Shown: positions 49,516-57,635 of the stretch, piece after piece
Layout: every line of letters begins with the position of its first letter
Numbering within the stretch: the stretch's first letter is position 1
Notes under the pieces: generated by a model
What the model was told of the DNA's origin: nothing
Database searches by the model: none
What the model saw: the letters and a program-made list of their open reading frames with translations, nothing else
Position numbers and translations under genes: made by a program
Assembly (NCBI GenBank): GCA_963720725.1
Contig: CAVRGN010000001.1
Location: 124,001 to 188,000, forward strand
DNA: 64,000 bases
Reading direction: 5' to 3'
Origin: Benzoatithermus sp963720725
GTDB lineage: Bacteria; Pseudomonadota; Alphaproteobacteria; Geminicoccales; Geminicoccaceae

Positions 49516-51210
49516 ATGAGCCTGTTCTCCCGGCGGGATTTCTTGGCCGTGGCCGGTGCAGCGGCGGGGCTGTTCGGCAGCGTCGGCGAGTTCCGCCGCG
49601 CCGTCGCCCAGACCCGGATCGGACTGGACGACATCACGCGCTTCACGCCGATGGGACAGGTCACACTGCTCCATCTGACCGATCTGCATGCGCAGCTCGT
49701 GCCGCTCTACTTCCGGGAGCCGTCGACCAATCTCGGCGTCGGCGCCGCAGCCGGTCGGCCGCCGCACCTCACCGGTCGCGACGTTCTCGGGCGCTTCGGC
49801 ATCGCCCCCGGCAGCCTCGACGCGTACATGCTGACGAGCGACGACTTCAGCGCGCTCGCGCAAGCCTATGGCCGGATAGGAGGGCTCGACCGGATCGCCA
49901 CGTTGGTTGCGGCGGTCCGGGCGGAACGGCCCGACCGGGTGCTGTTCCTGGACGGCGGCGACAGCTGGCAGGGCTCGTGGACCGCACTCCGGACCCGCGG
50001 GCAGGACATGGTCGGTCTCATGGCCCGGCTGCAGCCCGACGCGCTGACCGGCCACTGGGAGTTCACCTACGGCGCGGAGCGCGTGCAGGAACTGGTCGGC
50101 GGCCTCGGCTACCCGTTCCTGGCCCAGAACGTGCGCGACACCGCGTTCGAGGACGCGGTGTTCGAGAGCACCGCCTATTTCGACCGCGGCGGGATCAAGG
50201 TCGCGGTGATCGGGCAGGCCTTTCCCTACACGCCCATCGCCAATCCGCGCTGGATGATCCCGGAGTGGAGCTTCGGCATCCGGGAGGACGACCTTCGAGA
50301 GCGGGTCGACGAGGCGCGCGGCGCGGGCGCCCAGCTGGTGGTGCTGTTGTCGCACAACGGCTTCGACGTCGACCGCAAGCTGGCAAGCCGTGTGAGCGGG
50401 ATCGACGTCGTGCTCACGGGACATACCCACGACGCCCTGCCCGTGGTGGTGACCGTGGGAAAGACGCTGCTGGTCGCCTCCGGCTCGAGCGGCAAGTTCT
50501 TGGGGCGTCTCGATCTCGACGTGGGGAGCGACGGGGTCCGCGACTACGCCTTCAAGCTGATGCCGGTGCTCAGCGACGCCATCCCGCCCGAAGCGGGCAT
50601 GGCGGAGGCGGTGGCCGAAGTGCGCGCACCATTTCAGGCCGAGCTGGCTACGGTGCTCGGCCGGACCGAGAGCCTGCTCTACCGGCGAGGCAATTTCAAC
50701 GGCACCGTGGACGACCTGATCTGCCAGGCGCTCGCCAGTGAGCTCGACGCCGAGATCGCGCTGTCGCCAGGCTTTCGCTGGGGCGCCACCCTGCCGCCGG
50801 ACAGCGAGATCACCAAGGAATTCTTGTGGTCGCAGACCGCGACCACCTATCCCGCCGCCTACCGGACCGAGATGACGGGCCGGCAGCTGAAGGATGTCCT
50901 GGAGGACGTCGCCGACAATCTCTTCAACCCCGACCCCTATTACCAGCAGGGCGGCGACATGGTGCGCGTGGGTGGGCTCGGCTTCACCGTCGATCCCACT
51001 GCCGCCATGGGGTCGCGGATCGGCGGCATGACCCTGTTGGCCAGCGGCGAGGCGCTGGATGCGGGGAAGGGCTACGTGGTCGCAGGCTGGTCGTCGATCA
51101 ACGAGGATACGCACGGGCCGCCGGTCTGGGAGCCCGTGGCGACCTGGATCGCGCGCCAGCAGACCGTGCGGGTGCCCGAGACCTCCCATGTGCGGTTGGC
51201 CGGCCTCTGA
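49516..51210 (+). CDS. soxB: thiosulfohydrolase SoxB
   Basis: A 564-residue dimanganese hydrolase with a twin-arginine leader (MSLFSRRDFLAVAGAAAGLF). Metal-ligand motifs appear in order: LLHLTDLHAQLVPLYFREPS, FLDGGDSWQGS, LTGHWEFTYG, LLSHNGFDVD and LTGHTHDALP. It cleaves sulfate from sulfur-loaded SoxY. GGGGGAG lies five bases upstream. It ends the compact soxXYZAB operon. soxCD is not in the window. Confidence 0.95.
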   Translation: MSLFSRRDFLAVAGAAAGLFGSVGEFRRAVAQTRIGLDDITRFTPMGQVTLLHLTDLHAQLVPLYFREPSTNLGVGAAAGRPPHLTGRDVLGRFGIAPGSLDAYMLTSDDFSALAQAYGRIGGLDRIATLVAAVRAERPDRVLFLDGGDSWQGSWTALRTRGQDMVGLMARLQPDALTGHWEFTYGAERVQELVGGLGYPFLAQNVRDTAFEDAVFESTAYFDRGGIKVAVIGQAFPYTPIANPRWMIPEWSFGIREDDLRERVDEARGAGAQLVVLLSHNGFDVDRKLASRVSGIDVVLTGHTHDALPVVVTVGKTLLVASGSSGKFLGRLDLDVGSDGVRDYAFKLMPVLSDAIPPEAGMAEAVAEVRAPFQAELATVLGRTESLLYRRGNFNGTVDDLICQALASELDAEIALSPGFRWGATLPPDSEITKEFLWSQTATTYPAAYRTEMTGRQLKDVLEDVADNLFNPDPYYQQGGDMVRVGGLGFTVDPTAAMGSRIGGMTLLASGEALDAGKGYVVAGWSSINEDTHGPPVWEPVATWIARQQTVRVPETSHVRLAGL

Positions 51211-51219
51211 CGACGGGTC

Positions 51220-51430
51220 ATGGATCGTCTCGAAATCGGCTTCGCGGCGGCGTTCTCCGCCGGCATGCTGAGCTTTCTCGACCAGACCAGCTTCGCTGCG
51301 ATCGCCATGCCCGACCGCGACGGCTTCTTCCTACCCGATCCGCGCCCCGACCCACAAAGCTGTACCGCGAGGCCTTCGTCCTCGGTCCCGAGCAGCGGGA
51401 GAGCGCCGGCTCCTGAAACTCGGCTCCATC
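51220..51430 (+). pseudogene. possible ccdA/soxV 5' relic after soxB
   Basis: An ATG 10 bases past the soxB stop opens MDRLEIGFAAAFSAGMLSFL, which fits the first helix of CcdA/SoxV membrane proteins. In those proteins LSFL is followed by the Cys-bearing SPCVLPLVP segment. Here the frame instead runs into DQTSFAAIAMPDRDG and then non-protein text. A different frame near 51360-51416 reads KLYREAFVLGPEQRESAGS and stops, which may be the tail of another lost gene. I read the segment as a deletion scar. The evidence is thin. Confidence 0.3.
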
Positions 51431-51511
51431 GCTGGCGGAGTCCCTCTCGACATCGGCGTGCGCCTCACGACACAATGCCGGCTTGGACATCAACGCCGAT
51501 CGAAGGATGCG

Positions 51512-53179
51512 ATGGTCAGGACCAACCACACCCGCGAGGAGCAGTTGTTTCCGACACTGACCGCGCGCGAGCTCGAAACGGCGCGGCGCTTCGCGAGCGG
51601 GCCCGAACAGCATTTCGCGCCGGGTGAGCTGATCTACGCCGTCGGGGACCGGGACGTACCGGCATGGCTGGTGCTGAGAGGATCGATCGCGAGCAACCGG
51701 CAAGACGGGATCGGCAACGAGGCTTTCATCGTCATGCATGGCCCGGGTCAGATCAGCGGGGAGACCAGCCAGTTGAGCGGCCATGCCTGTCTCGCCTCCG
51801 GACGCGCGGGCGACGCGGGGGCGGTGGCGCTCCCCTTCGATGCGGCGCATCTGCGCGCCCTGATCGTCGGCTCGGCGGAGGTGGGCGAGACGATCATGCG
51901 CGCCTTCATCCTGCGCCGCGTAGCGTTGATCGAGGCCGGGCAGACCGGCGGCGCGGGATCGGTGCTCGTGGGTGCCCGCAACGATCCCGATCTCGTCCGT
52001 CTCTCCGGCTTCCTGACCCGCAACGGCTCTCCGCACATGGTGGTGCCCGCCTGCGAGCCGGAGGGCAGGGAGCTGGTGCAGCGGCTGGGCCTGCTCGACG
52101 AGGACATGCCGCTGATGATCTGCCCCAGCGGGACGATCCTGAAGCGCCCGAGCAACCAGGAGGCGGCCATGTGCCTCGGCATGCTGAGGCTTTTGAAGCC
52201 CGGCAAGCTGTACGACGTCGCGGTGGTCGGTGCCGGGCCGGCGGGTCTGGCCACGGCGGTCTACGCGGCGTCGGAAGGCCTGTCGGTCATGGTGTGCGAT
52301 GCACGTGCGTATGGGGGCCAAGCGGGTGCGTCGGCGCGCATCGAGAACTATCTGGGCTTTCCCACGGGTATTTCGGGCCAAGCCTTGGCGGGCCGGGCTT
52401 TCAATCAGGCGACGAAGTTCGGAGCGGAACTCGCGATTCCGCTCAGTGCCATGCGGCTCCAATGTCCGGATCGTGAGGACGCTGGACCTTTCGCCCTGCA
52501 CCTCGACAATGGGCAGAGCACGTCGGCTCGTACGATCGTGGTGGCCTCGGGTGCACGCTATCGACGTCCTGCCGTCGCGAATCTCGGCGAGGTCGAGGGC
52601 GCCGGCGTGTCCTATTGGGCTTCTCCGATCGAGGCCGCGCTCTGTGCGGACGAGGAGGTAGCACTGGTCGGCGGCGGCAACTCCGCCGGGCAGGCAGTCG
52701 TCTTCCTCGCTTCTTCCGTCAAAAAGCTCCATCTCTTCGTCCGGCGCGAGCTCGAGGGGACGATGTCCCGCTATCTCATCGACCGGATCAGCGCGCTTCC
52801 CAATGTCGAACTGCATCTTGGCAGCGAGATCGTCGGGCTGGAGGGCGATCGGTTCAGCGGCCTGACCGGCGCGGTGTTCCACGACCGGCGTTCAGGCGTG
52901 ACGAAGAGCTGCCCGCTGCGTCATCTCTTCCTGTTCATCGGCGCCGATCCCAACACGGACTGGTTGAACGGCTGCGTGTCCCTCGACGACAAGGGCTTCG
53001 TGGTGACCGGCAGTGCTTGCGGCCCGGGAAATCCGCTGCCGCTGGAGACCAGCCGTCGCGGGATATTCGCCATCGGCGACGTGCGTGCCGGCTCGACCAA
53101 ACGCGTCGCGGCCGCCGTGGGTGAAGGTGCTGCCGTCGTCGCCCAGATCCACCATTTCCTCTCGGAACGACCGGGCTGA
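51512..53179 (+). CDS. cyclic-nucleotide-domain/thioredoxin-reductase-like fusion flavoprotein
   Basis: A 555-residue fusion. Residues ~10-130 form a cyclic-nucleotide-binding-like jelly roll (FAPGELIYAVGDRDVPAWLV). Residues ~150-220 are a linker module (LVGARNDPDLVRLSGFLTRN). From 235 a TrxR-like FAD/NAD(P)H domain follows: VAVVGAGPAGLATAVYAASE, GGQAGASARIENYLGFPTGI, the second dinucleotide motif VALVGGGNSAGQAVVFLASS near 383, and IFAIGDVRAGSTKRVAAAVG. The redox Cys pair of thioredoxin reductase (CATC) is replaced by SYWASP. Electrons must therefore leave by another route. I chose the ATG at 51512 (AAGGA upstream). Confidence 0.88.
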   Translation: MVRTNHTREEQLFPTLTARELETARRFASGPEQHFAPGELIYAVGDRDVPAWLVLRGSIASNRQDGIGNEAFIVMHGPGQISGETSQLSGHACLASGRAGDAGAVALPFDAAHLRALIVGSAEVGETIMRAFILRRVALIEAGQTGGAGSVLVGARNDPDLVRLSGFLTRNGSPHMVVPACEPEGRELVQRLGLLDEDMPLMICPSGTILKRPSNQEAAMCLGMLRLLKPGKLYDVAVVGAGPAGLATAVYAASEGLSVMVCDARAYGGQAGASARIENYLGFPTGISGQALAGRAFNQATKFGAELAIPLSAMRLQCPDREDAGPFALHLDNGQSTSARTIVVASGARYRRPAVANLGEVEGAGVSYWASPIEAALCADEEVALVGGGNSAGQAVVFLASSVKKLHLFVRRELEGTMSRYLIDRISALPNVELHLGSEIVGLEGDRFSGLTGAVFHDRRSGVTKSCPLRHLFLFIGADPNTDWLNGCVSLDDKGFVVTGSACGPGNPLPLETSRRGIFAIGDVRAGSTKRVAAAVGEGAAVVAQIHHFLSERPG

Positions 53180-53182
53180 AAG

Positions 53183-53222
53183 CCAGGGCAGGAAAATCGT
53201 CCGATATCACCGGCGGCCCTGG
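53183..53222. terminator. weak hairpin between convergent genes
   Basis: CCAGGGC at 53183-53189 pairs with GCCCTGG at 53216-53222 across a 26-base loop. It sits exactly in the 45-base gap between two converging stops, so it could terminate both. The long loop and lack of a T-run make this weak. Confidence 0.3.
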
Positions 53223-53224
53223 GC

Positions 53225-54979
53225 TCACACCAGCTCGCGCACGGCGTCCGAGGCGGCGGTGAGTGCGATCTTCTTGCGGTTGGGCGTGCCGCGGGCGAGC
53301 GCCTGGGCGAAGTGCGCGGCCTGCTTGAGCTCCACCTTGGGCGGCATCGGCGGCTCGTGCGGATCGACCACGGCCTCGATCACCGCCGGCCCCGGCGTTT
53401 CCAGCGCCTCGCGCAGGATGTCGCCGCAGCGGGTCGGGTCCTCGATCGTGTAGCCCCTGACCCCGAAACCGCGCGCCACGGCGGCGAAGTCGATCGGCTG
53501 CAGCTCGCAGCCATATTCCGGGTTGCCCAGAAAGACCATCTGCTCCCACTTGATCTGGCCCAGCACGTTGTTCTTGATGACGATGATCTTCACGTCGAGA
53601 TTGTACTTCACGCAGGTCGCCAGCTCGCCGATCAGCATGGTCATGCCGCCGTCGCCGACGAACCCGATCACCTGCCGGCCGGGATAGGCGATCGCCGCCG
53701 CGTTCGCGTAGGGGAGGCCGCAGGCCATCGTGGCGAGCGTGCCGGAGCACGAGAACTTCATGCCGCCGCGCACCGTCAGGTGGCGCGCGATCCAGGTTGT
53801 GATCGTGCCGGAATCCGTCGCGACGATCGCGTCGTCGCGGACCAGCTTGTTCAGCTCGTGCGCCACGACCTGCGGTCGCATCGGCATGTCGGTCCTGGTG
53901 CCGCGCTCGATCATGAGCTCGGTCCACGCCTTCATCCCGGCCTGGGCGGTGTCCAGGAAGGAGCGGTCGGCATGGTGGTCGAGGCACGGCAGCAGCGCGG
54001 CGAGCGAGCGCGCGGCGTCGCCGACCAGGGCCGCTTCGGCCGGGTAGCGAAGCCCGATCCGGCAGGGATCGATGTCGATCTGCACGCAGCGGGCCTGGCC
54101 GGGCCGGGGGTAGTACTCGAGGTAGGGGAACGAGCTGCCGACGATCAGCAGCGTGTCGCAGTGCTCGAGCGCATCCTGCGAGGGACGCGTACCGAGAAGG
54201 CCGACCCCGCCCGTCACATAGGGACTGTCGTCGGGCAGGGCGCCCTTGCCCAGCAGCGCCTTGCCCACGGGCGCGCCGAGCCGCTCGGCCACCGCGGCGA
54301 GCTCGGCCGAGGCGTGCAGCGCGCCGGCGCCGGCCAGGACGAAGATCTTCTTGCCCTCGTTGAGGATGGCCGCCGCCTTCGCGACCTGGTCGGCCCCAGG
54401 CACCTTGGCGCCGATCGCGAGCAGTTCCGAGACGTGACCGGCCACGTTGCGCTTGGAGCGCGTGCCCGAGCTCAGCGGCTGGGACTGGACGTCGACCGGC
54501 ATGGTGACGTGGGAAACGCCGCGTTGGGTCAGGGCCGTGCGGCAGGCGAGGTTCACCACGTTTTCCACATGCGGCGGACCCATGACGCGCGCGTTGTAGA
54601 CCGCGACGTCCATGAACAGCTTGTCGAGCTCCACGTCCTGCTGCTGGCGGGTGCACAGGACGTCGTGAAACTGCAGTCCGGTGATGGCCAGGACCGGCGC
54701 GCCATCGAGCTTGGCGTCGTAGAGGCCGTTGAGGAGATGGATGCCGCCGGGGCCCGAGGTGGCGAGACACACCCCGAGCCGCCCGGTCCACTTGGCGTAG
54801 GCGCAAGCCATGAAGGCGGCCGCCTCCTCGTGCCGGGTCTGGACGAAGCGGATCCGGTCCTGGCGGGTGCGCAGCGATTCGATGATCCCGTTGATCCCGT
54901 CGCCGGGGATGCCGAAGATCGTGTCCACCCCCCAGTCGATCAGCGTGTCGACCAGGACGTCGCCGGCGGTGGTGGCCAT
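53225..54979 (-). CDS. ThDP-dependent pyruvate-oxidase-like enzyme
   Basis: A 584-residue ThDP enzyme of the PoxB/acetolactate-synthase-like class. The N-domain has TIFGIPGDGINGIIESLRTR, Glu51 in RHEEAAAFMACAYAKWTGRL (ThDP activation) and VCLATSGPGGIHLLNGLYDA. The cofactor motif spans GDGGMTML near 443 to KNN near 468. The residues VLGQIKWEQMVFLGNPEYG resemble pyruvate:quinone oxidases. No C-terminal lipid-binding helix is evident. I chose the ATG at 54979 with GAGAGGAG upstream; the 36-residue extension is rejected. Substrate is not proven. Its partner could be the adjacent cytochrome, but they diverge. Confidence 0.85.
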   Translation of the reverse strand: MATTAGDVLVDTLIDWGVDTIFGIPGDGINGIIESLRTRQDRIRFVQTRHEEAAAFMACAYAKWTGRLGVCLATSGPGGIHLLNGLYDAKLDGAPVLAITGLQFHDVLCTRQQQDVELDKLFMDVAVYNARVMGPPHVENVVNLACRTALTQRGVSHVTMPVDVQSQPLSSGTRSKRNVAGHVSELLAIGAKVPGADQVAKAAAILNEGKKIFVLAGAGALHASAELAAVAERLGAPVGKALLGKGALPDDSPYVTGGVGLLGTRPSQDALEHCDTLLIVGSSFPYLEYYPRPGQARCVQIDIDPCRIGLRYPAEAALVGDAARSLAALLPCLDHHADRSFLDTAQAGMKAWTELMIERGTRTDMPMRPQVVAHELNKLVRDDAIVATDSGTITTWIARHLTVRGGMKFSCSGTLATMACGLPYANAAAIAYPGRQVIGFVGDGGMTMLIGELATCVKYNLDVKIIVIKNNVLGQIKWEQMVFLGNPEYGCELQPIDFAAVARGFGVRGYTIEDPTRCGDILREALETPGPAVIEAVVDPHEPPMPPKVELKQAAHFAQALARGTPNRKKIALTAASDAVRELV

Positions 54980-55484
54980 CGCGATCTCCTCTCGCCGTGG
55001 CGCCCGCGGCCCGGCAATCCAAGGTCCATCGGCGAAAGGCGGAGCCAAGCGGCCGATCGAGCAGTTAACCCGATCGCGTGGACGCATGTTCCAGGACCGG
55101 AGGCGAAAACGCGGGCGATGCCAACGGCAGCCCGGAACGACAGGAGGTGGGGGATGACGTCGCAGTTGCTCGATGGATCTCGTCAGGCCCGACGATGCTG
55201 CGCCCGTGCAGGCATCCGGCCGCGGGGCCGAAGCTGATCCGGCGCGGGGGCTGATCCGGCGCCATGGCGGATGCGGTCCTCCACCCTCCCGCGGCCGGCG
55301 GTGTCGAAGTCGAGAGGCACGATCTTCGCGACGGGAGTCCGGTCCTCGCGGACAGGTTCATGGCCACCCGCACGCCGACCCGGCTCCGGGTCCGCCCGCG
55401 AGCCGCGCGGATCCATGTGCCGGGAGCGCAGCAGCCATCGCCGGGAACTCGGGCAAGCGGGGCACGCCCGGCGGAAAGCCGAGC
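54980..55484. other. gap between divergent genes, no gene recognised
   Basis: This 505-base region separates the ThDP gene from the cytochrome gene and should hold both promoters. Several open frames exist on both strands. One on the minus strand has a mildly protein-like phrase (TPVAKIVPLDFDTAGRGRVE) but no family match. I see no hairpin, repeat or RNA gene. Confidence 0.5.
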
Positions 55485-56641
55485 ATGACCGAAGCGCCTT
55501 CTCCGCCGCAAGGCGAGCCAGCCCGAACGCTGTTGATCATCACGCGCCGACGATTGCTGGTGGCAGCGCTGGCGCTGCCCGTGCTCGTCGCCGCCGGCGC
55601 GTTCGGCTTTGCCTGGTCGGGGCTCTACAGCGTCGCGGCCAGCCAAGGCCATCTGCGCGTCACGGCCTGGTTCCTTCACTTCGGCATGCGCCAATCGGTC
55701 AGAGACTCATGCCGCCTCGATCGAGCCGCCAGCGGGCTTCCGCACGCGGTCGATGGTGGAGCGCGGCGCGGGGCACTTCGCGCGCGGCTGCGCGCCTTGC
55801 CACGGCGCGCCCGGCACACCGCCGAGCCCGATCGCCCAGAAGATGCTGCCGACGCCGCCGGACTTGTCGGGTGCCGTGACGGAATGGGACACGAACGAAC
55901 TGTTCTGGATCGTCCGCCACGGAATCAAATATGCCGGCATGCCCGCCTGGCCGGCGCCGGTCCGCGTCGACGAGGCTTGGGCGATGACGGCCTTCCTGCT
56001 CGAGCTGCCCGAGCTGACTTCGAGGAGCTACCGGGAGCTTGCCTTTCGCGCGATGGCCCCCGAGGGGTCGGAGCCGCCGGCAGCGCTCGCCTCCCTCGCG
56101 GGCGACAGCGCGACCTGCGCCCACTGCCATGGGCCCGACGGGCTGGGCAGTCCGTTCGGCGGTGTTCCCAAGCTTGCCGCCCAGAAATCCGGCTATCTTC
56201 GCCTCACGCTCGAGGATTATCGCAGCGGCAGCCGTCCGAGCGGCATCATGGGCCCGATCGCTGCCTCCCTCGACAATGCCGAGATCCTCGAGATCGCCGC
56301 CCACTACGAAGGCCTGGATCAGGGACCAACGCTGGTCTGCCGACGTGGACGCCGCCTTGCTGCAGCTCGGCGGCGCCCTGGCCGTCGCCGGGGATCCGGA
56401 CTGTTCCATTCCCGCATGCAGCAGCTGTCACGGCGAGGAGGGCCGCGGGCGCGGCAACCTGCGGGGCTATCCCGCGCTCGCCGGCCAGCACGCGCCCTAT
56501 GTGGAGCAGCAGCTGCGTCTCTGGCGGGCCGGCATACGAGGCGGGACCTACGACAACATCATGGCGGCCGCCGTCCGGAACATGACCGACGAACAAATCG
56601 TCGCCGTTGCGCTCTACTACTCACGGCTTCCGGCGAGGTAG
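55485..56641 (+). pseudogene. membrane-anchored triple-haem cytochrome c gene with two frameshifts
   Basis: Three consecutive frames form one protein of about 385 residues. Frame A gives an N-terminal helix (LLVAALALPVLVAAGAFGFA). After ~55700 frame B gives RGAGHFARGCAPCHGAPGTP, EWDTNELFWIVRHGIKYAGM, and SATCAHCHGPDGLGSPFGGV. After ~56335 frame C gives CSSCHGEEGRGRGNLRGYPA, QHAPYVEQQLRLWRAGIRGG and MTDEQIVAVALYYSRLP to a TAG at 56639-56641. There are three CxxCH sites: CAPCH, CAHCH and CSSCH. The order matches cytochrome subunits that take electrons from periplasmic dehydrogenases. Each frame change sits close to short G/C runs or repeats. Confidence 0.75.
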
Positions 56642-56925
56642 GCCGATAGTGGCAGGCGCCGGCGGCGATCGTCCGGCATCGGACGGCTCAGCCGCGCGGC
56701 CGCCGCCCCGGCAGCCTGGCAAGGCCCGCGAGGCCCGGACGGCGAACCGGCCGCGGACTGCTTCATTGGAGCTGGCGGCCGGCAAGGTGGGGTCGGGTAC
56801 CGGGCCTGCAGCTCGGCGAGCACCTTTCATCGTTAACCCTCCCCTCTCCTGTTTCGCTCAATTCTGTGCTAGCAATGCTTCTTCGGGGTTGAGGGAATTC
56901 CTTTGAGAGCGGAAGAGGTGGGATC

Positions 56926-57135
56926 ATGCCGGAGCGGATGGTAGTCGACCAGCCCTGGGGCGGACTGAACGGCACGATCGCCAGGGCCGAGGCCGCGTGC
57001 ACACAGTACCGCGAGGCCGCTGAAGCGCCCCAGGCCAGCTTGCGCGGGACCCAGGTCCGCCGGAGTAAGTTTCGGATTATGGAGCAGACGCTGGCGCGCT
57101 TGCAGGCGCAGAAAGCCAGCGCCGACGATTGCTGA
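56926..57135 (+). CDS. small helical protein of unknown function
   Basis: An ATG with GAGGTGGG upstream opens 69 codons (MPERMVVDQPWGGLNGTIAR, then EAACTQYREAAEAPQASLRG and RIMEQTLARLQAQKASADDC). The sequence looks like an amphipathic helix pair with balanced charge and is unlike the surrounding shadow frames. The preceding 80 bases are pyrimidine-rich and AT-richer, compatible with a promoter. No family is recognised. Confidence 0.5.
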   Translation: MPERMVVDQPWGGLNGTIARAEAACTQYREAAEAPQASLRGTQVRRSKFRIMEQTLARLQAQKASADDC

Positions 57136-57160
57136 TGGTTACCAAATTGACCAATTAATT

Positions 57161-57346
57161 CTATTCTTCGTCCGAAATCGTATTGAGTAGCTGAAAGACG
57201 GTTGGCTCGTGTGGCTGCTGCGCGAGCTGACCGGTCGAGCGGTAGAGGCGCATGCGCTCTAGCCGAGCCACCAGAGCCTCTCCGCGAAGGTTCGCGTGTC
57301 CATCGACGCTCTCGTGCAGCACCTTGCGCCCGCACAAACCTGCCAT
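57161..57346 (-). CDS. possible small protein, 61 residues
   Basis: The C-terminal part (LRGEALVARLERMRLYRSTG, then QLAQQPHEPTVFQLLNTISD) has the composition of a real helical protein. The N-terminal part (MAGLCGRKVLHESVDGHANL) is plausible too. An ATG at 57344-57346 has no strong ribosome site; longer in-frame starts exist up to 57433. It ends in AT-richer DNA. It could be a relic. The rest of 57136-57478 shows nothing else. Confidence 0.35.
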   Translation of the reverse strand: MAGLCGRKVLHESVDGHANLRGEALVARLERMRLYRSTGQLAQQPHEPTVFQLLNTISDEE

Positions 57347-57478
57347 GGGGTCCGAAGCGCGCGCGCAAACGACATTTGGAACAGCCCGCCCGCTGCGACC
57401 GTTGGCCGGTATGTGGTCGCATGGGCCGGCCACCAGCTTCGCGTGGTCACCAGATTTCCTGCCAAGTCTTTGAAAAGG

Positions 57479-57554
57479 TGGTGCCGCAGCGCGGACTCGA
57501 ACCGCGGACCTGCTGATTACAAATCAGCTGCTCTACCGACTGAGCTACTGCGGC
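57479..57554 (-). tRNA. tRNA-Thr (anticodon TGT)
   Basis: A 76-base class I tRNA with acceptor GCCGCAG/CTGCGGC, discriminator A and encoded CCA (57479-57481). The D-arm is TAGCTCAGTCGGTAGAGCA, the anticodon stem-loop CTGATTTGTAATCAG gives TGT, and the T-loop is GGTTCGAGTCC. All stems pair well. Confidence 0.95.
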
Positions 57555-57635
57555 ACGTGGCGCGGCTCCGCGCCGGACGGGCAGGGTTGGCGAGTAACCG
57601 ATCCGCGCCTCCGCGTCAATCGGGCCGGGGCGGGG

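Noticed and set aside
57479..57554. tRNA-Thr as the border of an integrated island
   Set aside because: No repeat of the tRNA 3' end, integrase or mobility gene was seen on either side within the window.
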